NCBI GenBank assembly: GCA_021769035.1 | Contig: JAETTP010000012.1 | Location: forward strand, 1-53,908 | Direction: 5' to 3' | Source of the DNA: Bacillota bacterium | Lineage (GTDB): Bacteria > Bacillota > Dehalobacteriia > UBA4068 > UBA4997 | DNA length: 53,908 bases | In this document: piece after piece, positions 1 to 5,736 of the stretch | Numbering within the stretch: position 1 is the first letter of the stretch | How the letters are laid out: each line of letters opens with the position of its first letter | The notes under the pieces: generated by a model | The model's database searches: none | Told to the model about the DNA's origin: nothing | What the model saw: only the letters and a program-made list of their open reading frames with translations | Translations under genes and position numbers: made by a program

Positions 1-33
1 GTAAATTAATCAAAAATATGCGAGGTATAAATT

Positions 34-606
34 ATGGAGTTGGCACAAATATTAAAAAAACTACGCAAAGAAAGAAAAATGACACAAAAAGAATTGGCTG
101 CTGCTACTGGTATTTCATTTCATGCAATAAATAGTTATGAGTCTGGCAGACGTGAACCTAATTCAAAAGCAATGGCAGCACTTGAAGAATTTTTTAATGT
201 TAGTGGTGCTTATTTGCGAGGAGAAACACAAGACCCAATAGATATTTTACAATGGAGAAATGATGGTGGAATTACAGAGTACCTTAAAAATAATCTTTCA
301 GATTTTCTAGTAGATATTCAAACAAGAATGGAAGTCCTACCAGATAGAGAACTTAAATTTGCTAGTGATATTTTGGTATTATTACATGGTTACTTAAAAG
401 AAAATAATAAAAAGGAACAAACACTCAGATTATGTTTTGCAGGATTATCTATGTCTGTTTCAGACTCTTTTATTAATTCGTATCTCTATTCTTGGCAAGA
501 TTTACCAACTGATGAACGAATAAAAACAACAAAAAAAATGGCTTTAGAAAGTTATAAAGAAATTTTAGATGATATTTCCGAGCAATTACAAAAAGACGAT
601 ATTTAA
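34..606 (+). CDS. XRE-family helix-turn-helix regulator
   Basis: This is a 190-residue protein with an N-terminal Cro/C1-type helix-turn-helix (about residues 4-60, with KLRKERKMTQKELAAATGIS followed by the recognition helix and the typical SYESGRREPN motif). The remaining ~120 residues are charged, mostly helical by composition and unrecognised; they probably dimerise or sense a ligand. The start is supported by GAGGT about 8 bases upstream. Codon use is very AT-rich, unlike everything beyond 1.13 kb, which points to horizontal transfer, as expected for a prophage or integrative-element repressor. The downstream array of TTCCCATTAA sites is a plausible operator region, but that link is inference. 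Confidence 0.85.
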   Translation: MELAQILKKLRKERKMTQKELAAATGISFHAINSYESGRREPNSKAMAALEEFFNVSGAYLRGETQDPIDILQWRNDGGITEYLKNNLSDFLVDIQTRMEVLPDRELKFASDILVLLHGYLKENNKKEQTLRLCFAGLSMSVSDSFINSYLYSWQDLPTDERIKTTKKMALESYKEILDDISEQLQKDDI

Positions 607-631
607 GCATGACTTTATTTATATAAAATAG

Positions 632-769
632 TTCCCATTAAAAGTTACAAACTTTCTCTTTTTTGTTCCCATTAAAATTCATTGATTGAAATTCGATTAT
701 ACGCTTAAAACAGCACCATGTCTTAATGGGAAGTAGTTCCCATTAAACCAACAACTTTGTTCCCATTAA
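632..769. repeat. Array of five TTCCCATTAA repeats
   Basis: TTCCCATTAA occurs directly at 632-641, 666-675, 737-746 and 760-769, and inverted at 723-732. The inverted copy and its neighbour form a perfect palindrome of two 10-bp arms with a 4-bp spacer (723-746). Such spaced identical sites are typical of operators or replication iterons. The sites lie directly downstream of the XRE gene, in non-coding AT-rich DNA. Confidence 0.75.
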
Positions 770-985
770 ATTATTTAAATGAATAAAAAATACTTAGTCT
801 GTTTTATTATTTTCTGAAAGGCTATTGAAAGGTTATTGTAAAATCGTTCAAGGCCGCTGTTGGCGGCGTTTAGGCAGCATTTATGCTTTAATAATAATCA
901 GCTGCTTTGAAAGATTTTGAAAGGTAAATTTGCTTGAATACATTTTGCATAATTATAACATAATATACGGTCAAAATGGCATAAA

Positions 986-1023
986 AAAAGTTGCAATCCA
1001 ATTTTGATAAGATTGCAACTTTT
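986..1023. terminator. Hairpin terminator with 13-bp stem
   Basis: AAAAGTTGCAATC (986-998) and GATTGCAACTTTT (1011-1023) form a perfect stem with a 12-base loop. It is flanked by A-rich and T-rich sequence, so it could end transcription in either direction. It separates the AT-rich island from the MATE remnant. Confidence 0.7.
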
Positions 1024-1133
1024 CATTTTATTTTAGGTCAAATTCAACTTTAATAAAGGTTTTTCTATTGTTTTTTAGATTTTTTTAGGTTTTTTAAGGC
1101 TCGTTTTTAACAGTCTAATCCTTTGCATTCTTT

Positions 1134-1772
1134 ATGAAAACTCACACTTGCACCAACGGCTCCTCGGAGCTGATGAGCAACATCGCCCTTTCCTTGGTGA
1201 GTATGCTTTACAACCGCCAGCTGCTGCACTATGTGGGCGAAAACGGCGTGGCCGCTTACGGCGTAATAATGTACGTCACTATGGTGTTCCTGGCCATTTT
1301 CACCGGCTATGCCAACGGAATTGCCCCGGTGACGGGCTATCACTTTGGGGCCGGCAATCACGCGGAGCTGCGCAACCTGCTGCACCGCAGCCTGAAGCTG
1401 GTTGCCGTGGCGGCGGTGGCTATGCTGGTTTTATCCCAACTGCTGGGCGGCCCACTGGCCCAAATTTTCGTGGGCTACGACGCGGAGCTGATGGAGCTTA
1501 CCATTCACGCTTTCCGCATTTACGCCCTGGTTTATCTGTTTGCCGGCTTCGCCATTTACAGCTCCTCTTTCTTCACCGCCCTCAGCGACGGCCTAACCTC
1601 CGCCCTGATTGCATTCCTGCGCAGCTTGGTGTTTGAAATCAGCATGGTGCTGTACCTGCCCACCGTTCTGGACGTGGACGGCATTTGGCTTTCCGCCGTG
1701 CTGGCAGATCTGTTCACCGTGCTTGTGGCGTTCGCATTCATCATCGGCAAACGCAAACGCTATCACTATTAA
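1134..1772 (+). pseudogene. MATE-family multidrug/Na+ antiporter, C-terminal half only
   Basis: The 212-residue reading frame matches only the second half of a MATE exporter, which is normally about 450 residues with 12 membrane helices. Recognisable are the family stretch TNGSSELMSNIALS just after the nominal start, NGVAAYGVIMYV, the GYHFGAGN motif and about five hydrophobic helices, ending at KRKRYHY. The ATG at 1134 has no Shine-Dalgarno and lies next to the composition break. The gene therefore looks cut by the AT-rich DNA on its left, with the first half lost or displaced beyond the window. It could instead be expressed as a fragment, but a six-helix half would not be expected to transport. 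Confidence 0.85.
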
Positions 1773-1787
1773 AATCTAAATAGCGAC

Positions 1788-1824
1788 AAAGCCCTCCCGG
1801 TTCAGCCAGAGCCGAGAGGGCTTT
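1788..1824. terminator. Bidirectional terminator between MATE remnant and tfoX-like gene
   Basis: AAAGCCCTC (1788-1796) pairs with GAGGGCTTT (1816-1824), and there are T-rich runs on both sides. It lies between two convergent genes. Confidence 0.8.
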
Positions 1825-1827
1825 TAA

Positions 1828-2814
1828 TCAGATTCTTTTCAGTGGTATCCGAATTACCGTTTTCAAATTTTCCGGCTTGCAGCGGCGGGGATCGCTCAGA
1901 TAAATCTCGTGGTGATAACGCCCCGCCGTCAAATCCGGGGCCAAGCCCTGGGCTGCGGCAAATTCCTGCATAGCCGCCAGGGTGGCCGGCTCCGTGTCAT
2001 ACGGCCCCAGGTGTAGGCATTGCACGCAAAGCCCCTCCGTATATTGCAGCAGCTGCACGCGCTCCCTGGGGACTGATTTTTTGGCCGCCTGCGCCACAGC
2101 CCAAGCGAAATCCGCCTCGCTCACAAATTCCGGCAAGCGGATTAAGGCCCACCATTGAAACCGCTCCTTGTGGGCCAAATCCAAACCTGAACCCTCTTCC
2201 TGCCACCAAAGGCCCTCCAACGGCGGCACCACAAAATCAAAATAGCCCTGAATTTGCCGCTGGCCCAGCTTGCTCATCTTGATAGCGTAAGCCACAGCGT
2301 AAAGCCAGCCGACGGCCTGCTTATACTCGCCGCCCTCCTGGTTGGGGTCGCCCTGGCCGCGCACCGCCGCAAACTGCATTGGCGGCACCTCAATTAAGCC
2401 CGGCTGCCGTTTGGGCAGATAAAACTCCTTGTACTCCTTTTTGTAATCAAAGGCGGCTGCTTTGAGCGGCGCAGCCTTGGCCGTTTTAGCCTCCTTAGGC
2501 TTTTTCGGCTTTTGATTAGCCGCCAGTTCCCGACAGGTGGCCGTGGCAAACTCCGCCAGCCAGTCCCGATCCTCTAAATCCTCCAGCAAAAAGTGTTCCT
2601 TCGCACCGTTGTAAGGCGGCGCCTGCGGCAAATCCGGGCCCAGCCGCAAGCCGGCCTCCGTCGGCTTCACAAACAGCTGGTTATCACAAATCACCGCAAA
2701 AAACAGGCCGTTACAATACAAGCCATATTCCCCAAACATTCGCTTCCAGGTAATTGTCCCTGCTCCGGCCAGCTGCCCGGCCGCATATTCCACAAATTCC
2801 AGGCTTGAAGCCAT
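1828..2814 (-). CDS. TfoX N-terminal domain fused to GyrI-like ligand-binding domain
   Basis: This 328-residue protein has two parts. Residues 1-100 match the TfoX N-terminal fold (ITWKRMFGEYGLYCNGLFFA, then a LEDRDWL helix). Residues ~120-328 match the GyrI-like small-molecule-binding fold (start FDYKKEYKEFYLPKR, GDPNQEGGEYKQAVGWLY, a hydrophobic pocket rich in W/F, and GRYHHEIYLSDPRR near the end). A K/P/A-rich linker joins them. There is no helix-turn-helix, so it is probably not itself a DNA-binding regulator; GyrI-like proteins bind hydrophobic drugs or inhibit gyrase. The start has a GGGGG Shine-Dalgarno. The gene stands alone between a terminator and a repeat element. The domain calls are firm, the function is unknown. 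Confidence 0.8.
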   Translation of the reverse strand: MASSLEFVEYAAGQLAGAGTITWKRMFGEYGLYCNGLFFAVICDNQLFVKPTEAGLRLGPDLPQAPPYNGAKEHFLLEDLEDRDWLAEFATATCRELAANQKPKKPKEAKTAKAAPLKAAAFDYKKEYKEFYLPKRQPGLIEVPPMQFAAVRGQGDPNQEGGEYKQAVGWLYAVAYAIKMSKLGQRQIQGYFDFVVPPLEGLWWQEEGSGLDLAHKERFQWWALIRLPEFVSEADFAWAVAQAAKKSVPRERVQLLQYTEGLCVQCLHLGPYDTEPATLAAMQEFAAAQGLAPDLTAGRYHHEIYLSDPRRCKPENLKTVIRIPLKRI

Positions 2815-2859
2815 TGTTATGCCCCCTTTTTATAGATCCATTTTACCATATCTAAGCTT

Positions 2860-3018
2860 AATCTGCGCTTTCAGCTTGATTTCACTGAGTACTCACATTA
2901 TACCACAGAAACAAGGTTAAATTATCTTATAATAACAAACTGCACTGTGGTATTTGTTCGACTACAGCTCAATCTGCGCTTTCAGCTTGATTTCACTGAG
3001 TACTCACATTATACCACA
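2860..3018. repeat. Structured intergenic repeat, copy A (with partial tandem duplication)
   Basis: A 48-bp segment is repeated exactly at 2860-2907 and 2971-3018 (period 111 bp). The full unit (about 2898-3018) opens with ATACCACAG, which pairs with CTGTGGTAT near 2945-2953. It also holds an inner AAGGT-type hairpin and a second hairpin (AGCT/AGC core). The same unit, diverged but colinear, is found at 27407-27524. Both copies lie upstream of a minus-strand gene, here the tfoX-like one. Confidence 0.8.
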
Positions 3019-3038
3019 TAAAACCTGACAACATTCTG

Positions 3039-3947
3039 TCATATTTCCGAATAAATTTGGCAAATATCCGCCGCCAGCCGCCACAATTCCTGCCGCAGCT
3101 CCGCCGGCTCCAGCAGCTCCACATCGCCGCCAAAGGTGAGCAGCCAACCCAGCAGGCTTTCCTTATCCGTGAAGCCAAAGCGGAACAGCAGCCGCCCGTC
3201 CGGCAAAGGCTCAAAACTATCCGGGCCGTAATCGTCCAGCAACCGCCACTTGCACTGCGGCTGAAACAGCGCCCGCACCTGTAAAACAGGCGGAAAGACC
3301 TTTTCCGTCCGCAAGTCCGGCGCAGGAGCCGGCAGGGGCTCAAAGCAGCCAGCCAGGTGCAAATCCAACATTCGGCTCAGCTTAAATAGCCGCCAATCCA
3401 GGCGCAGACTGCACCAACCCCAAACATACCAGCCGGCCCACTGAAACAGCAGCTTGTAGGGCTCAATCAACCGTTCCGTTTCGCCACCCGGCCCACAGTA
3501 GATGAAAGCCGCCTGCCGGCCCTCGGCAATAGCGCTGTGCAGCAGCTCCAGCTTCGGCGCCAGGGCCGCTTTGTCCCAGGAAGCCAGATTAATCAGAAAG
3601 GACTGGTCGGCCGCCAGCAAGGAAGTCCCCTCCGGAGCCAGCTTAGCCATCAGCTGTTGGTAACGGTTGGTGCCGCTGCAACTGTCCAGACTGCGCAGAC
3701 CGGCCAAAATCGCCTGCATATCAGCAGTGCTGAGCAGGGTGCGGTCAATCTTGTAGCCGCTCATAATCGCCAGGCCGCCGCCCCGGCCTTGGGCCGTCGT
3801 CAGCGGAATGCCCGCCTGGCAGAGCGCCTCAATATCCCGATAAATGGTGCGGGGAGAAACCTCAAAATGCTCCGCCAGCTGGGCGGCCGTCAGCTGCTCC
3901 TGCTGCAACAGCAGGGAGAGAATCCCTATTAAACGCGCAATCTTCAT
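3039..3947 (-). CDS. YafY-type HTH/WYL-domain transcriptional regulator
   Basis: This 302-residue protein has an N-terminal winged helix of the DeoR/HTH_11 type (residues 1-55: LTAAQLAEHFEVSPRTIYRD, then a GIP wing and GRGGG). A middle helical part follows. The WYL domain is at residues ~135-220 (LIEPYKLLFQWAGWYVWGWC, then a DWRLFKLSRM strand), and the protein ends with a WCX-like extension. WYL domains are thought to sense nucleic-acid or nucleotide ligands. It starts with a GAGGAC ribosome site 9 bases after the PAS gene and is the last gene of the minus-strand set threonine aldolase-PAS-WYL. Targets are not evident. Confidence 0.9.
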   Translation of the reverse strand: MKIARLIGILSLLLQQEQLTAAQLAEHFEVSPRTIYRDIEALCQAGIPLTTAQGRGGGLAIMSGYKIDRTLLSTADMQAILAGLRSLDSCSGTNRYQQLMAKLAPEGTSLLAADQSFLINLASWDKAALAPKLELLHSAIAEGRQAAFIYCGPGGETERLIEPYKLLFQWAGWYVWGWCSLRLDWRLFKLSRMLDLHLAGCFEPLPAPAPDLRTEKVFPPVLQVRALFQPQCKWRLLDDYGPDSFEPLPDGRLLFRFGFTDKESLLGWLLTFGGDVELLEPAELRQELWRLAADICQIYSEI

Positions 3948-3956
3948 TGGCCGTCC

Positions 3957-4334
3957 TCAGTCCGCCATATCGTAAAGCGGCGCTTGCTCCAAATCCCGAT
4001 ACTCGTGCTTTTCGTAGTAGCCAATCAGCCGGCCGGCCTCGTCCCGCAGGGCCACCATATAAACATCTTTGTTTTCCTGCTCGTTGCGGAAAGTGTAAAC
4101 CTGGTTGTGCTGCGGGCTGGCCGCAAACCAAGCCAGCACCTGCTCAATGCGCCGGTTAGCCGCCGGCGGGTGGCAATCCAACAAGCTGCGGCCAATCAGC
4201 TGCTCGCCACCGCGCTTGGCATAACGCTGCACTGCGGCCGGGTTCATATAAATTATCTCATGCTGCAAATTGCAGATAACCACTGCGGCCCTGTCCTGTT
4301 GCAACACGCTCCAAAAGTAAGTTGCCAATTCCAT
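3957..4334 (-). CDS. Stand-alone PAS-domain protein
   Basis: This is a 125-residue single-domain protein. It has a PAS core: AVVICNLQHEIIYMNPAA, then GRSLLDCHP, a YTFRNEQENKDVYMVALRDE strand pair, and the closing GRLIGYYEKHEYR. There is no output domain, membrane helix or signal peptide, so it probably works by binding a cofactor or a partner. It lies between the aldolase (18 bases upstream) and the WYL regulator (9 bases downstream), and is probably co-transcribed. The sensed signal is unknown. Confidence 0.85.
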   Translation of the reverse strand: MELATYFWSVLQQDRAAVVICNLQHEIIYMNPAAVQRYAKRGGEQLIGRSLLDCHPPAANRRIEQVLAWFAASPQHNQVYTFRNEQENKDVYMVALRDEAGRLIGYYEKHEYRDLEQAPLYDMAD

Positions 4335-4352
4335 TTTGCTTATCCCCCTTTA

Positions 4353-5378
4353 TTACAATATCCGCCGCAGCTCGTCCAAATCCGCCTGGGTGGTGGACCA
4401 ACTGGTGGCAAAGCGCACCACGGTATGTTCCTCGTCATATTTCTCCCAGAAGCCGACGGTCACCTGCTCCTGCAAACGGGCCAGCTGCCGGTTTTCCATT
4501 ATCACAAACTGCTGATTGGTAGGCGTTTCCATAAAAAAGTGCAAGCCTTTTTCCCGCAGAATTTGCTTCAGCTGCTCCGCCATCTCAATGCCGTGCCGGC
4601 CGATTTCCGCGTAGAGGTTGTTGCTGAAAAGCGCGTCGAACTGCACGCCCAGCAGGCGGCCCTTGGCCAGCAGAGCGCCCCGCTGCTTAACGCTGGCCAG
4701 GAAGCTTGGCGGCCGATTGCCACGGCTGAACACCACCGCCTCGCCGCAGAGCGCGCCCACCTTGGTGCCGCCGATGTAAAAAACGTCGCACAGGCGGGCA
4801 ATGTCCGGCAGTGTCACGTCCGTCTGCCGGCTTTGCAAGGCGTAGCCCAAACGCGCGCCGTCCATAAACAACGGCAGCTGATATTCCCGGCAGATGGCCG
4901 CCAACTCCTCCAGCTCCTGCTTGCTGTAAAGGGTGCCGTATTCCGTGGGGTGGGAAATGTAAACCAGGCCCGGCTGAACCATGTGCTCATAATTTTGGTC
5001 GGCGTAAAAGTCCTTGAGATACTGGCGCAGGGCCGCCGCCGGCAGCTTGCCCTCCTGCTGGGGCAGCTCTAGCACCTTGTGGCCGCTATACTCGATTGCG
5101 CCGGCTTCGTGGCAGGCAATGTGGCCTGTGCTGGCGGCTATCGCCCCCTGATAGCTGGCCAGCAAGCAGGAGATAACCACCGCGTTGGTTTGGGTGCCAC
5201 CCGCCAAAAATTCCACCTGAGCCTGGGGGCAGGCGCAGGCCTGGCGGATTTTTTCCGCCGCCTCGGCGCAGTAATGATCCGCGCCGTAACCGGGCAGGTT
5301 CTCCAAATTAGTTTCCAGCAGGCGCTGCAAAACGGCAGGATGTGCGCCGGCAATATAATCACTGGCAAATGAAATCAT
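4353..5378 (-). CDS. ltaE: Low-specificity L-threonine aldolase (PLP-dependent)
   Basis: This 341-residue fold-type I PLP enzyme cleaves L-threonine or allo-threonine to glycine and acetaldehyde. Seen are SFASDYIAGAHPAVLQ at the start, the GYGADHYC segment, FLAGGTQTNAVVIS for phosphate binding, the aspartate in PLFMDGARLGYAL that contacts the PLP ring nitrogen, and the Schiff-base lysine in YIGGTKVGALCGEA. Length is normal. The start has AAGGAG 8 bases upstream. It is the first gene of a set with the PAS and WYL proteins. Its leader carries the -10/-35 of the oppositely directed promoter at 5398-5426 and the long palindrome beyond it. Confidence 0.92.
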   Translation of the reverse strand: MISFASDYIAGAHPAVLQRLLETNLENLPGYGADHYCAEAAEKIRQACACPQAQVEFLAGGTQTNAVVISCLLASYQGAIAASTGHIACHEAGAIEYSGHKVLELPQQEGKLPAAALRQYLKDFYADQNYEHMVQPGLVYISHPTEYGTLYSKQELEELAAICREYQLPLFMDGARLGYALQSRQTDVTLPDIARLCDVFYIGGTKVGALCGEAVVFSRGNRPPSFLASVKQRGALLAKGRLLGVQFDALFSNNLYAEIGRHGIEMAEQLKQILREKGLHFFMETPTNQQFVIMENRQLARLQEQVTVGFWEKYDEEHTVVRFATSWSTTQADLDELRRIL

Positions 5379-5397
5379 GTTAATCGCTCCTTATCAG

Positions 5398-5426
5398 TTG
5401 ACAAAAGTTAAAAAATGTTATATAAT
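5398..5426 (+). promoter_or_regulatory. Consensus promoter P1 for small RNA
   Basis: TTGACA (5398-5403), a 17-bp spacer and TATAAT (5421-5426) give a perfect sigma-A promoter. It reads away from the aldolase gene into a palindrome with no gene. Confidence 0.85.
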
Positions 5427-5432
5427 TATAGA

Positions 5433-5517
5433 TGAAAAGAGTCATCCGCTTTGGCGACTGACCCTCTAAAATGAGCTAAAATAGCCGCGATCTTTGTCAG
5501 GGAAGGCGGCTATTTTT
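5433..5517 (+). ncRNA. Putative ~85-nt small RNA ending in a bidirectional terminator
   Basis: Transcription from P1 would start near 5433 and end at the hairpin AAAATAGCCGC / GCGGCTATTTT (5478-5488 / 5506-5516) followed by T residues. The only frame is a nine-codon one from the ATG at 5432, with no ribosome site. It faces the opposite-strand promoter at 5571-5599. The arrangement resembles the convergent RNAs of type I toxin-antitoxin loci, but no toxin frame is seen. Confidence 0.55.
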
Positions 5518-5562
5518 ATCGTGGTTACGCGAGGGCCAGCCGCTTCAATGAACAACTCTTTT
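5435..5562 (-). repeat. 128-bp imperfect palindrome with internal terminator
   Basis: Arms 5435-5466 and 5531-5562 are symmetric about 5498.5 without gaps: AAAAGAGT/ACTCTTTT at the ends, GCGACTGACCCTC/GAGGGCCAGCCGC inside. At 28 of 32 arm positions the minus-strand RNA can pair, six of them as G-U wobbles that would be A-C mismatches on the plus strand. The centre is the terminator stem 5478-5516. This points to a long hairpin RNA read on the minus strand. Confidence 0.7.
5478..5516. terminator. Bidirectional terminator at the centre of the palindrome
   Basis: The 11-bp stem AAAATAGCCGC / GCGGCTATTTT encloses a 17-base loop. U-tracts are present for either direction. It lies midway between two convergent promoters. 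Confidence 0.75.
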
Positions 5563-5570
5563 TGTCATTT

Positions 5571-5599
5571 ATTTTAGCATATAAAATTGCAAATTGCAA
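5571..5599 (-). promoter_or_regulatory. Convergent promoter P2
   Basis: On the minus strand TTGCAA (5594-5599), a 17-bp spacer and TAAAAT (5571-5576) lead into the palindrome from its right side, opposing P1. Confidence 0.6.
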
Positions 5600-5621
5600 T
5601 AAAAAGCCACAAACAAAATGG

Positions 5622-5650
5622 TTGACAACAGCCTGAACATCTGCTATAAT
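5622..5650 (+). promoter_or_regulatory. Consensus promoter P3 for a second small RNA
   Basis: TTGACA (5622-5627), 17 bp and TATAAT (5645-5650) form a second perfect sigma-A promoter within 225 bp of P1, in the same orientation. Confidence 0.85.
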
Positions 5651-5656
5651 ATAAAT

Positions 5657-5730
5657 GCAACAACAGAGAATGATGCATTTAAGGCACACAGAAAAACCCT
5701 CGGAGGACGAGTCCGAGGGTTTTCTGTTTT
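5657..5730 (+). ncRNA. Putative ~75-nt small RNA
   Basis: The transcript from P3 would have a 5' hairpin (AAATGCA 5653-5659 with TGCATTT 5674-5680), a short linker and the terminator at 5688-5727. No ribosome site and no credible frame ends before the terminator. It is antisense to nothing but the extreme 3' untranslated end of the surface-protein mRNA. Confidence 0.55.
5688..5727. terminator. Bidirectional terminator (small RNA / surface protein gene)
   Basis: CCCTCGGA and TCCGAGGG form the GC core, extended by ACAGAAAAA / TTTTCTGT, so U-tracts exist both ways. It serves the P3 small RNA and the convergent gene ending at 5737. Confidence 0.88.
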
Positions 5731-5736
5731 ACTTTT

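Larger units (their letters stand above)
607..1133. other. AT-rich non-coding stretch next to foreign-DNA junction
   Basis: There is no convincing gene in this stretch. It contains the TTCCCATTAA array, a tandem 11-bp repeat (GAAAGGCTATT / GAAAGGTTATT at 816-837) and further GAAAG motifs near 908-922. It also has a small GC-rich hairpin (GCCGC/GCGGC, about 853-867), the hairpin at 986-1023 and T-rich runs up to 1100. Base composition changes sharply to GC-rich at about 1135, where the MATE fragment begins. Confidence 0.6.

Noticed and set aside
3984-5072. 362-codon plus-strand frame
   Set aside because: It runs antisense across the PAS gene and threonine aldolase; composition is that of a shadow frame.
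5432-5461. Nine-codon peptide (MKRVIRFGD) in the first small RNA
   Set aside because: The ATG is at or before the predicted 5' end and no ribosome site is possible; it is also unlike hydrophobic type I toxins.
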